The notes beneath the pieces are model-generated. The model ran no database searches and was not told the origin of the DNA. It was given only the letters and a program-made list of their open reading frames with translations. Source: Pyricularia pennisetigena (Eukaryota; Ascomycota; Sordariomycetes; Magnaporthales; Pyriculariaceae). Taken from it: DNA of 64,000 nucleotides. Where the stretch lies: positions 3,612,580 through 3,676,579 of the forward strand of contig NC_043743.1 in assembly GCF_004337985.1 (NCBI RefSeq). Direction: 5' to 3'. Positions 36,158-47,306 of this stretch are shown in pieces; positions within the stretch are counted from its first letter, which is position 1, and every line of letters starts with the position of its first letter. The translations under genes and the position numbers were made by a program.

Positions 36158-37695
36158 TCAGCTACTGAGCAGATCCCTGACACTCATCCCCCTTACCACC
36201 GCCGGTTTTTGAGATCCCGGAGATGAGGCCGTGCTGGCTGTGGTACTGCCACGACGATCGCTGTTGAGCATCAGTAACACGGCCGCACTGGCCTCCTGTT
36301 CATCCCTCAAGGGCCCCAGCGCCGGGCTGGTCAGCGTCGAACCCGGTCTCGATGTGGAGTAGTAACCGCTCGTCGGATATGGCTGTGGTCCAAGTGCTGG
36401 GGATGGGGTTGCCGACGGGACCGACGCAAAGCTGTAATGCCGTCCACAGTGCCCGTGACGCCCTGCCGTTATCAGCGCGGCGGCGGCTACTGTCGAGACT
36501 GACGAGTATGTGCTGTCCTGCCGCTGTGAGTCCTGTGCCATTAGCGCAGGAGAGATTGATGCCGAGTGTATTGACCTGTCGTTATGATGCCGATAGTGTT
36601 GTGCGTGTGATTGTTGTCCGGTCAAGGTCGGCGATAGGACCGCCTGTGAATCGCCTGCCATTTCAACATCTGGTGAGCTGTATGTCGAACCCGCAACTGT
36701 CGGAACAGTCTCGTAAGGAGTGCGTGCTCCCGTCGGCGTGTGATGATGCTCATCCTCCTCGTCCATTTCATAGTCATCATATGATAGAGCTGCCGTTGGA
36801 GGTGGTGCAAGCTCCATAGGGGTAGACTGATCTTCCCTCTGGGACTGGAGCTTAGAGACGCAGTCTTCGAGATAGCGGATATAATCGATAGATGCCTTGA
36901 AATATGGATACATTTGTTACTTATTAGAGTCTTTTGAAAGAAGTGAGGTGCCTTGAGATGCAACACACTTACTTGCAGGATTGCCAGCTTGTGCATCTCA
37001 CCAGTGCATGCTGGAATCATATTCTTCAACGTGGCAAACTCCTCATTCATCTTGGATCGTCGCCTCCGCTCTATAAGACTATGTGCAGTCTTTCTCGCTA
37101 TCTTTCGACCCGCAGCGCTGGTTGCCGAAGGTGTCTTCTTCTTGGTCGCCACCGGGGAGCCGGTATCCCCTGGCGCTGATGCTGGCGCTGCCGATATTGC
37201 CTTATCATTAGAGTCGGCTGCCGATTTTGAAGTGCCGGGTTTAGCCTTGGATGCCGGCTCCGGTCGGTCGTTGTCCTCAGTCTTCGATCCTCCTGTCGAC
37301 TTTGGCTTCATCTGAATTATCTTGCGTGACCTGGTTGGTGGTGGTGGGAGTGCAAAAGTATCCTTCTTGCCGCCAGAGCCCACAGCCGTAGCAGCGGTCT
37401 GGGCCTGGACAACTGAGGACCTGCGCCTGGACTTGACGGTCTCGCTGGCTTGCAGAGGGTAGAGAGTTTTCTTAGGGCTCTGTTTCGGACTTGAAAGAGA
37501 CTCGGGTGAAGGCACGGCTGGAGAGGATGCGGCATTGGTCTGGAAGGCACCCGCCATCGCCCCGGGCTTGCCACTGCTGATGGCTGGAGGTGGAAGCTCA
37601 AATGCCATCTGCAGCGAAGCTAGCTGCTTAACTCCATCTTGGCCTTTGAGGTCCGTTGAAGATGCCGGGGTCAAAGGGTGCGCTGCTCGAGGCAT
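36158..37695 (-). CDS. bHLH transcription factor, 2 exons, 486 aa
   Basis: Exons are 37695-36973 and 36895-36158, with a 77-nt intron (GTAAGT donor, CTAAT branch site) that falls on a codon boundary. The basic helix-loop-helix domain covers about residues 201-260: the basic region RKTAHSLIERRRRSKMNEEF carries the H/E/R residues that contact E-box DNA, helix 1 runs through TLKNMIP, the loop is ACTGEMHK, and helix 2 (LAILQ|ASIDYIRYLEDCV) is split by the intron. The N-terminal 200 residues are Pro/Ser/Lys-rich and disordered in look; the C-terminus is Ser/Thr/Pro-rich and ends in MSVRDLLSS. This is the Esc1-like class of ascomycete bHLH factors; target genes are unknown. Start chosen at MPRAAHP (37695); the frame is open upstream to an ATG at 37839. 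A GGTAAT site just upstream could be a 5'-UTR donor. Confidence 0.9.
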
Positions 37696-39911
37696 TGTTG
37701 CGGCGGATCGTGTTGATATTACCTTTTCCTTTGTCAAGTTACGAGGGTCTCTCGATAGCGTCTTTGCAGTCGTAAGCCGTAGATCAAGATCAAGGCAACT
37801 GATTAAAGCAACTGCTCTATAGTAAGGCAGCAGCTTCAAGTAAAAGCGCTGTATGTGCTTGTGTTTTGCCCGACACTCTGTCGCCTCACGGTTTATTGAT
37901 TGGTATCTGGTCTTATGCTGGGGAATGGAACCAAAATTCAGGCTTCATCAAAGATGGTGGACGAAAATGGAATGTACCGGCTCTCGTGGTCAAGTGACGC
38001 AAACATACGCCTCAAATCCGAAGAAGAAGAAGAAAAGTTGAAGAAGAAAAAGGAGTTGACACTGGAGCTGCGAGAGCAGGACAGTGGGTAGATAGATAGT
38101 GAATGGGTGGTGGTTGAGTTGACCCTGGTTCATCGATCAAGGTTGGGTAGCTAGTAACTAATGTACCTAGTTAGGCTGTAGGGAAACGAGCACGTGCTAC
38201 AGGATCGAGCTGTAGTTGCCCCTGTCGCGTGTCAAAAACCAAGGGCCGGATTTTCTGTTTCTTCTCTCGCAATGCTTGAAAGGCAGGTGTGGGTGTGCAA
38301 GGCAGACAAAGGTAAAATGAGTCGCGTGCTACCCGCTGGCGGGATGAGGCAGGATATAGCGAAACAACAAACAAAAGGAACTGCTAAAGATGGAGCGTAG
38401 AAGGATGGCCGGACCGACGGTTACGATACAAGGGTATAAAATGACAGGCTGTGCAAGGGAGTAAGGTTTGAGGCGGAGTAAATTTAGCTGAATACTTGGG
38501 TTGACTAGGTTTTTTTTGACTGGGCCGATAGATGGGGATAGGGAAAACAAAACACAAAAAACCGAAATAAAACGAGATCATTGACATCATACCAGGTTCA
38601 CGTCGTCGGGAGAGGGATGCAGATTTGTTTTCTTTGCTTTGGAAAACAAGAAAAGAAAACCCCTCTCACCTGATCTTGCTTGAATCTAGTCCGCAACGCT
38701 TCTTGAATGTAGTTGTTTGTCTACGGCACAGGAAGGCCTAGGTACTTGCTCGATTTGATATTAGCTCCCCGTTTGACACTGAAAAAGCAAGGCTCTAAAC
38801 GAGCTAACCTGCTGCCTCCGATCTGCTTCAGCGGACAAGACTGGGCAGGCACGTTTCCAGTTTTCCCACAGGCGTCCGGGTCCATTCGGAATCCAGGGAG
38901 CGCAGCACGAGCTCAAACCTGTGGCAAATAGCAAATCAGAATTCCTAATTTCATCCTGAAAGAGTGAGTGTCTCTACCCCCTCCACCCCAGAAAAATCGC
39001 AGCAGACCGGGCACAGAGGGAGAGGGTTGGTTATTTTTGCCTCCCCCCGGGAAAGAGCAGGCGCAAATCGAGGACAATTGACGTTTGGGGTGAAGTGCTT
39101 GGCTTTTAATCCTTCTTGGCGGTTGTGCCCAATCGCAGATCAGAATTCGGGCACGTTGTCGTCTTAATGGGCAAGGAGGCACGCGACCTGCGACCAGGGA
39201 CCATGGGCTCAATCCGCAAACTTTGATTGGTCACCCCGAGCAAATGTTTACTGCAACACTTTTGCAAGGTGTATTTGCGACGCATATGGAAGGTGGCGCA
39301 AATTGTTGTTTGGGAATATTGAAAACAAAATAAAAATAAACCAGAGAGAAGAGGGATATCGCTGCAAAAGATAGCATACAATCAATGTTACAGCTACCCA
39401 TCTTGGCATCCGATGTCCATCCCCGAGAGCGCATGGGAAGGAATGAAATGCTCACGTGCGCTTTTCAACTCTAACAGCAAATCACAAAAGAAACGGTATC
39501 AACTCCTAGCCATTCCTTTCACCCACATGTTCCGTCCGACACCATGGGGCAGTTCCAGGGGGGACCCTGAAATCGAGTCGGGCGGGCCCTAAAAAAGCCA
39601 ATCTTTCGACTGGCCACACTACTGCGCAAGAATCTGGAGTTGGCTCCTCCCTTCATTCAAGGGTCCCCCTTCTTTTGTCAGTGATGGTCACGTGCTTAAT
39701 ACCTCATAGACCTTTGGAGATAGAACCCGTCTGTTTAACTGACTGACTGACAAAAAAAAAAAAAAAAACAAATTGTAAAATTCATACAGTCCGGGGAAAT
39801 TTGCTGTCGTACGCCGTCTTAGCTAAAATGGAGGTAACTGTTGAATAACTCTGTAACATAGTACATTGCTTGCTTACTGTACTAAACAAATAACAACGCG
39901 TTTACCCTCCT
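37696..39911. other. Intergenic region
   Basis: About 2.2 kb: promoter and leader of the bHLH gene and the 3' flank of the P5C dehydrogenase gene. It includes an ACTGACTGACTGAC tract followed by A17 at 39752-39768. No supportable gene. Confidence 0.5.
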
Positions 39912-41886
39912 TTACACCTGGTTGCTAGGGTACAGCACAGACGTCGTCGCGTTGAACTCCTCCTTCAAACTCCTGGTGCTCACAAACCGCCCCAGCAGGT
40001 TCATGCTGCCAGCCTTGTCATTTGTTCCACTTGCCCTGCCGCCTCCAAACGGCTGCTGGCCGACGACGGCGCCTGTGCTCTTGCAGTTGATATAGAAGTT
40101 GCCTGCTGAGTTGCGCAGCTTGTCCTCGGCAAACCGCACCGCCGCACGGTCGGTCGCGAACACCGAGCCTGTCAACCCGTACTCGCTTGTCGAGTCTACC
40201 ACTTCGCAAATCTTTCCAAAAGCTGCCGCCGGGTCGCCGTGAAGGTCGTCATCGTAGGCGTATGCCACCAACACAGGTCCAAACAGCTCCGTGCTCATCA
40301 GCTTGTGTCCCGGGTCCGTCGTCTCGTAGACGGTCGGGTATACAAAGTAGCCCTTGGAACCGTCGTACTTGCCGCCGGCCACCAGCTTGAGCTTGCTGTC
40401 GTTCTTAGCCTCGTCGATAACACCGGAGAGCTTCTTGAACGAGCCCTCGTGGATGACAGGGCCCATGAAGTTGCCATGTTCGCCAGGGTCGCCAATCTTG
40501 AGCTTCTTGACCTCCTCAGCTAGCCTCTCGCGAAAGCGCGGCCACATCGACTTGGGGACGTAGAGACGCGACGTGGCGCTGCACTTCTGTCCCTGATATT
40601 CGAACGCTCCTCTCACGGTTTGAATGACGGCGTTCTCCAGGTCGGCCGAAGAGTGCACGAGGTGGAAGTTCTTGCCACCAGTCTCACCGACGATCCGCGG
40701 GTACGATGCATACTTGCCCTCGGCCACGCCCGCACCGATCTGTCCGTAGAGCTTCCGGAAGATAGCAGTGCTGCCCGTGTAGTGCAGCGCTGCGAACTGA
40801 CGGTGCGAGAGCACCACTCGCGTCACCTCCTCTGGGTCGCCTGGGACGAATTGGATGACGCCTTTGGGCAGACCAGCTTCCAGGAGAATGTTGTAAAGCA
40901 GCCAGTTGGACGCAATGGCAAAGTCGGATGGCTTCCACACCACGACATTGCCCAAAAGTGCAGGTGCCCCGGGCAGGTTGCCTGCAATGGCTGTGAAGTT
41001 GAAGGGGCTGACCGCGTAGACGAAGCCGTCAAGAGGCCTGTACTCGACGCGGTTCCAGACACCAGGCGAGTTGTGCGCTGGCTGCTGGGCATACATCTCC
41101 TCGGCGTACTGAACGTTGAACCTCAGGAAGTCACACAACTCTGCGGCCGAGTCAATCTCAGCTTGCCACGCATTCTTGCCCTGGCCCAGCATGGTAGCTG
41201 CCATGATCTCATAGCGGTACTTTGTCGAGATGAGATCGGCCGCCTTGAGGAAGATGGCCGCTCGGTCGTGGAACGGTAGAGACTCCCAGTTTGCCTTGGC
41301 TGCAAGCGCCTCGTCGATGGCTCGGGAGACATCTTCGGGGCTCGCTTTCGAGTAGGTCGCAATGACTGTTTGGTGGTCCGCTGGGTTGACTTGTGTGCCC
41401 GTGGATGAAGTCTTGATCTATTTATTGTTGTTCGGCAAGTAGTCAGCAACCCGATAGCTTGGTGACGTGAGCTGGATGGCAAGGTGAATGTCGGGATATG
41501 GTACACACCTCCTTGCCTCCAACTACGATTGGTACCTCCACGGCACCCTTTTGCTTGAGGGCCGACAGCGCCGCCGTCAATCCCTCCCTTGAGGAAGAAC
41601 CCTTTTCATAGTGTTGCTGTACGTCCACCAGTAATCATGTTAGAATTGAAACTGCCGCCCAAACCACACAGCGAGTTGAGTGTAGGGTCCAACGTACGTT
41701 AGGCTCGTTAACCACCTTGGGAATCTTGAATGATGCAATGGTCGACATCCTGATCTGCGAGGTAGAGATTTGTCTAAGGCCAGACGGAGCTCTTCGGAGT
41801 TGGTGTGGAAGAGGTGAGGAATATGAAGGCCGCAGAGCAAGTCTGCTTGACCTTGTTAAGGTGAGACCAAGCCGTGTTAATGCCAT
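39912..41886 (-). CDS. Delta-1-pyrroline-5-carboxylate dehydrogenase, mitochondrial, 3 exons, 600 aa
   Basis: Exons are 41886-41698, 41616-41509 and 41417-39912, all joined in phase 0 across introns of 81 and 91 nt (donors GTACGT and GTGTGT). The enzyme oxidises glutamate semialdehyde/P5C to glutamate with NAD+, the second step of proline breakdown. Residues 1-45 are rich in Arg, Ser and Leu with no acids (MALTRLGLTLTRSSRLALR), a mitochondrial targeting sequence. The aldehyde dehydrogenase fold follows, with SPFNFTAIAGNLPGAPALLGN, the general-base Glu344 in GETGGKN and the catalytic Cys378 in GQKCSATSRLYVP. The C-terminus ends LYPSNQV. Length and motifs match fungal Put2/PrnC-type enzymes. 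It lies head-to-tail behind the Nug1-type gene, 766 bases away, with a CCAAT box at 42135-42139 in the gap. No proline oxidase gene is adjacent, unlike the Aspergillus prn cluster. Confidence 0.95.
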
Positions 41887-42651
41887 TGCAGCTGAAGCTA
41901 AGGTGTGATTGGTTGCAGCCAAAGTTAAAGCTGATCCCAGGACGAGCACGAGGTCAAATTTATGGCTGTAACCGGCTTGTTTGTATCGGACGATGGTTAG
42001 AAATGGTTGGATTCTTCCCTTAAACAAATGCAACGAGACTCCGATCGGAGCTTGTTAGTGACGTTGGGGCTCGCTTTGTAGCGGCTCAATGTCATAAGAG
42101 CACGACCCCGCAAAGACAGCCCCTCTCACAATGACCAATCAGGACGCTGGATATAGTGTCTAAGAGTCCAGATGTGGGGCTAAGATGCCGGCAAGACGGA
42201 CTAAAAGAGCCGACAACTCTCTATCACACCATTGCGATCTGCCACAGTAATCCACCGCTCCTACAAAGTTTATTCAATGGGCCATGCTGTTATCTTGCTA
42301 TCGCTCGGGCAGACAGGGAAAGTTACCAAGAAAACTTGGCTGAACTGACTCTGCAAATTTAAAGCACTGTTTTGCACAGGCCAATGAGTACCAGAATCGA
42401 GGGAGCACAGTTCAGTCGCATTCACTTCAATGCTGGCGATGCTAGCATGATGCCTTGTGTGTCACACATACTCGCAAGGGCACAGCTGATCATTTCAAGA
42501 ATCGTCGTGACTGCGCAGAAAACAGTAATTTTCATGACAAGTGTGTTCCAAGTGCTGTCAACATACGAGCCTGACCTGAACGCCCTGAACGCCACATATT
42601 CCTCATCTTCAACCTGCCTTGCCCTTGTCACAAGCGGCCAGCCACCATGTA
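41887..42651. promoter_or_regulatory. Intergenic promoter region of the P5C dehydrogenase gene
   Basis: 766-base gap between two minus-strand genes. A CCAAT element is present on the plus strand at 42135-42139, about 250 bases upstream of the P5C dehydrogenase start. CCAAT-binding (HAP/AnCF) regulation of amino-acid catabolism is known in fungi; its use here is inference. Confidence 0.4.
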
Positions 42652-44367
42652 TTACTCCATCATCGAATCCTCCTGATCGACACCGGCGGTCTCTTCTCCA
42701 TCGCCAAAGAGGCCTTCAATCTTGAACTCCTTGGCCCACTCGGTCACAATCTGTTTCTGGTCGGGCATGGTAGCCTCGTCGTTGACGGTAGTTACCGAAG
42801 AACCAGCACCAGTGGCCGAGGAATCCGCATTGGCCACCGCCAACACAGGTGCGTCGACCCAGCCTTGAATACGGCCATCCCGCCAATCCGTCACCACAGT
42901 CATGGCCGCTGAGGTGATGTTGGGCACGCCACCGCGACCCAGCCTGCCTCGCTTACGTGCGACCTGTACCAGGAAGTCGGTGGTCGCATCGCCTGAAGCG
43001 TCTGCCAAAAGCGGCGGTAGATCGTAGACATCTGACAGCTTCTTCAGGAGATCAGGAGAAGCCGAGAGTCGTTTTAGTAGTAAAGTTACCGCTGGCACAG
43101 GGTCTTCGATGTGTTTAGGCGGCACGGCGTTTAGAAGGACCAGGTGGGCATGGGCTTCGGTCTTGTTCTTGGGGACAAAGGAGGTCGATGTCGATGACGT
43201 AGATGGAAACACAATACCCGGCGAGTCGAGTAGTGTCAGTTTTGAGTCGATCTTGACCGATCGAATTGCAGTTGTCACACCGGCCTCGGCACCCGCGGGA
43301 CAGGCAGATCGTTGACCGCGAGTACCACTCATGCGTGACAGCAGGGCGTTAATGACTGACGACTTTCCAACATTGGGATATCCAATGACACCGACGGAAA
43401 CGGCACGCTTCAGGTTGCGTCCCGCAGCAAAAGACTTGAGCGCACGGAATAGGGCTGTGCTTGTGCTTTGAACCGTCACATCGCGGTGGTTGAATGTGTG
43501 TGCGTTCGGGGCAGCGTTGGACGCCCGAAGAGGTAATGTGGGAAAGTAGCGCCGCAAGTGCGTCAGCCATGCTCGGAGAACAGGCGGCGGGATCAGATCC
43601 ACCTTGTTCAACACAAGAATCAGCCGCTTGCCACCACTTGCTGCCGCCATTACAGATCTCTCCACGTCTCTGGACCTGGTTCCCTCTGGATCCCTTGCAT
43701 CCAGTACGTAGAGAACGACGTCTGCCTGCTCGACCACCTGCTTGAAGACCTTGTCAAAGGCCTTTCTTGAGGTTGCGCCACCGCTGACCTCGATCGCCCC
43801 GCTTTCGCCATCGCTGTCTGAGCTGGCATCCGAATCATCATCCATCCCATCGTCGTCGTCGGTTTGTAAATCTTCGTCGTACTTCTCGGCAGCAGCCCGC
43901 GCGCTGGCAATAAGCGCCGCCATCGGGTTCGACTCGTCAATGTCTTCATCCATCATGTCGTCTTCCATGCCCTCCACATCCGAGTCTGCACCGTCCTCCT
44001 TTGCAGCATCGCCATTCTGCTGAGCTTTGGCTGCCTTGGCCGCCTCTTTCCTTCGGCGAGTCTCCTCCTGTTTCTGGATCTTCGCCTCTTCTATCTGCTG
44101 GAGCAGCCTCTCTTTGTAGGGGAAAAGATTAGGGATACCAGGATCTTTCTTCACTTTTGAGACCCATTGCGGGTTCTTCTTGGCGAGCTTCCTGTCCTTT
44201 CGCTGCTTGGCTCTCGAGGCTTTCTCGATCTTGTTCCGAAGGCGCACCGGTGTCCGCTTGGACATGGGCTCTGATAATTGATCGCAAGGTTAGTTGAAAA
44301 ATTAAGGACAGAGCCATTCCCAGAGCAACAATTACTTACTCTTCGGCTTGTTGATTGAGCCTGCCAT
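42652..44367 (-). CDS. Nucleolar circularly permuted GTPase, Nug1/GNL3 type, 2 exons, 548 aa
   Basis: Exon 1 (44367-44340) encodes only MAGSINKPK plus one base; exon 2 is 44270-42652; the 69-nt intron has a GTAAGT donor and CAG acceptor and keeps frame. The product begins with a strongly basic RNA-binding region (MSKRTPVRLRNKIEKASR..., residues 12-50), followed by a coiled, Lys/Glu-rich segment (about 60-95) and a long acidic stretch (about 100-165). The GTPase motifs come in permuted order: NKVD (G4) at 231-234, GYPNVGKSS (G1) at 306-314, then DSPG (G3) at 358-361, the hallmark of the YlqF/Nug1/nucleostemin group. These proteins act in the nucleolus and nucleus in 60S subunit assembly and export. 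Whether it is the Nug1 or Grn1/nucleostemin orthologue is not settled by eye. It is divergent with the phosphatase gene at 45198. Confidence 0.92.
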
Positions 44368-45197
44368 TTTGAAAGCGATCGGGAGCTGACGTTATGACCT
44401 ATTAAGAAGTGAAGCTCTTGTCGCGAGACAAAGAACCACGTCCTGCCTGCTTGGAGTTGGTGGGATGGGAACAACTGCGAAAAATTTCTGCCGCTCGTGT
44501 CTTCCAAAAAAACTTGACCGCCTGCCCGCATGTCCCCACATTATGAAAAGCCTTGTCCAGTGTTGACCTTGGCGAGTAGGTGGGTCCAGCATTGCTTCAA
44601 CCAACGACCCATCAGATATCTATCGATCTACTTGACCGCAATATCATTATTTTCTTGATAGGATTTCTTCCCATTTACAAAATTAGCATTTCAACCCCAG
44701 AAGTACTATATACACTAGAGGGCTTTTGCAGTCGGCAAACCTTCTGATTTTTCATCTCAAATTATGCGTACATTGAATTATTGAGCGGCCCATCTGCTGA
44801 ACCAGTCGTCGCCCCCGAGTCGACGTTCCGATAATGTGGCGGGAGCGGAGCTTCCCTAAAGAGCATGGCCCCAGCAGGCGGGGTTATCGAGCCCGGGCAA
44901 ATGCAGCGTCTGTTGTCCGCCCTGACTGAATCGTCGGGCACCGGAAGCTGACAGTGGCGGCTTTTGCGCAAACTTCTTCTGTCATAAATTAAGTGTCGTC
45001 TCTGGCAGTGGAATGTCATCTTAGATATCCACGTTTCAACAAGAATAATTGAATAGAATAGACCACACCTACAGCGAAATCCCGCCACACTGGCTGAACC
45101 CTCACACCGCTGGATTTAGACTACTTCTCCTTTTCTCTACACCACTGCCACCTCCTTGTTAAAATCTAATCCTCTCAAGCATCACCAACCATTCACA
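44368..45197. promoter_or_regulatory. Divergent promoter region (GTPase / HAD phosphatase)
   Basis: 830 bases separate the two start codons. A pyrimidine-rich tract (about 45122-45160), typical of fungal transcription start regions, precedes the phosphatase ATG by 40-75 bases, and the sequence before that ATG (CATTCACAATGG) is a reasonable fungal start context. No TATA box stands out. Confidence 0.5.
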
Positions 45198-46154
45198 ATG
45201 GGAAGCATACAAGTACCTGAGGGTGCTTTTAGCGCTCCGGCGCAGCAGGTCGTCCTCGACGGCTTTCTATTCGACATGGACGGCACCATCATAGACTCGA
45301 CGAGAGCCATTGAGATGCACTGGGCATCGTGAGTCACTGCTCGGTTTCCCCCAATACCCGCGAGTTACGAACACATTTGGCTAACCATGTTTTGCCTCTC
45401 TGTGTGCTTCAAGGGTTGGCAAAGAGATTGGAGTGGACCCGGAACTCATCTTGAAGACATCGCACGGGCGCCGTAGCATCGACACGCTCAAGATATATTG
45501 CCCAGAAAAGGCAACCATTGAGTGTAAGTTGCTGGCGCCAGCCCGTGGTTCAAGAATAAAATCCATGGAACAAGTCCGTACAGGACTGATCTTCATCTCG
45601 GCTCTTCTTCTCCCATGCTATGCAAAGCTTGGCTGACACAATTAACAATAGACGCCTCCGAGATGGAGGGACGCCTACCAAAGCTGTATAGCAAAGAAGC
45701 AGAGGAGATTCCCGGCGCCCGCTCGCTCCTTGACTCCATAATCGCCGCCAAGGCTACTCCCTGGGCAATCGTGACGTCCGGGACGAAGCCGCTCGTCAAC
45801 GGCTGGCTCGAGGCTCTGAACCTGCCGCGGCCCGAGCACATGATCACCGCCGAGTCGGTCGAAAACGGCAAGCCCGATCCCACGTGCTACCTCATGGGTC
45901 TCGACGGGCTCGGCCTCCGTGATCGCGCCGCCAATGTCCTCGTGCTGGAGGACAGCCCCGCCGGAATCCTGGCCGGCAAGGCGGCGGGATGCAAAGTTCT
46001 GGGGCTGGTCACCAGCCACACTGTCGAGCAGGTGGTGGCCGCCGGACCAGATTGGGTTGTCAAGGATTTGGCGTCTGTGAGGCTCGTCAGCGCTGATAAT
46101 GGAAGCGTCACTTTGGAGATTGTGGATGCATTGGATTCGAAGCAGTTGAGCTGA
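45198..46154 (+). CDS. HAD-family phosphatase, GPP/DOG type, 3 exons, 247 aa
   Basis: Exons are 45198-45328, 45414-45523 and 45652-46154; introns of 85 and 128 nt have GTGAGT and GTAAGT donors and joints in phases 2 and 1. All four HAD motifs are present: FDMDGT with nucleophile Asp26 and Asp28, the Thr/Ser of IVTSGT, the Lys of ENGKPDP, and the acidic VLEDSPAG. The layout and length fit yeast glycerol-phosphate phosphatases (Gpp1/2) and 2-deoxyglucose-6-phosphate phosphatases (Dog1/2). The physiological substrate cannot be read from sequence; glycerol 3-phosphate (osmotic stress) or sugar phosphates are the likely choices. No targeting signal is seen, so it should be cytosolic. Confidence 0.92.
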
Positions 46155-47290
46155 GCATGGCTCGGCGCAGGTTCACCTAGGTCCTCGTCTGTGTTCGTCG
46201 TTTGAAAGTCATTGCAACGCGGATAGATGGAGCTCTTGACTTTTCATTGGGGCAAATGCATGATGTTCTCCAGGCTTTATGACTGAGAGCAAGACCTCTA
46301 CAATCGATCATTGAAGTTATGCCGGAAGCCTTGAAGCATTTCGCCTATCTGTTCGTGTTTGGGCACAGTAGAATACACATCGAGGAGCCAACTTTAGTTG
46401 TTCACGAGCCTGCTACATAGTAGGAATTGGCCCTCTGGAATCGAATATGGCCGTTGGTGAGCCGAGAGCATTTGAAGCAAGATTAATGTGTAATTAGCAG
46501 CGCCGTGCATCATGCAATTAGACTCCTGCTGTTGTTGCATGCATCCCGTTTTCTCACCGACTGGAGATTAGGTGGACATTTCACAGTATGTCCACTCAAA
46601 TTAGCCCAACCGCAAAGACCACCCATCCGCACGTTGTCAACAGGCTCTCGGTGTCACCGGCACTCCTCTCACTTGCGCAACTGTCAAACATGTTTCTTCA
46701 GCCGGTTTGCAGTCTCACAAAAAGGGGTTTCAGTCATGTAATGCATACAGGCTTTGCCAAGTGGTCATGCTTGATCGTGATGCCAAGATCGAAATCGACG
46801 ATTGACTGCAGCAGGACAGTGTCCAGCGTTTTTGTTTTCTTATTTTATTTTTGCTTCCTCAGAGCATTGCCCATGGGCCAAAATGCCAAAGCTCGGATCA
46901 AGTGTCCCGCGGACTGCCAGATCACAATTTGGTTTGTTCACCGCGAGAGCGAGAGAAAAAAAAAAGAATCAACGGCGGTTCCCTTGTGGGCTTTTCGCAA
47001 TGTCCTTGCGCGAACTTTCATCCCCTAAACAGTAAACACCAACAATGATTGAACCAAGCGTTGGGAACAGGAAACCATTGATTCCTGCCAACCTACTCCA
47101 CCTCACCACCAGAGAAGCAAAAGTCGGCTCTCACAGGACAGGGTGAGTAGATCTGCTTTCTAGAAGGAGATCGGATTTCCCCCCGGAAAGCTGTATGTCC
47201 CTTGATCCTGGTCAAGACCTAGTAGACGCCATCCTTCTTTTGTTTGGAGGAGGGAAGATCCAAGTAGAAAGCCTTGTCGGGGTGGGTGGG

Positions 47291-47306
47291 TGTGTGTGTG
47301 TGTGTG
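47291..47306 (+). repeat. Dinucleotide microsatellite (TG)8
   Basis: Eight perfect TG units, preceded by GGTGGGTGGG. Confidence 0.9.

Noticed and set aside
35665..36168. 167-codon plus-strand frame
   Set aside because: Overlaps the end of the bHLH gene on the other strand and includes a homopolymer-encoded Phe run; no protein-like pattern.
36622..37839. 405-codon unspliced reading of the bHLH gene
   Set aside because: It runs through a 77-nt intron with GTAAGT and CTAAT signals and would destroy helix 2 of the bHLH domain.
40620..41279. 219-codon plus-strand frame
   Set aside because: Antisense shadow of the P5C dehydrogenase catalytic exon.
39912..46154. Possible metabolic gene cluster (P5C dehydrogenase, GTPase, phosphatase)
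   Set aside because: The three genes belong to unrelated pathways and are spaced and oriented like ordinary neighbours.
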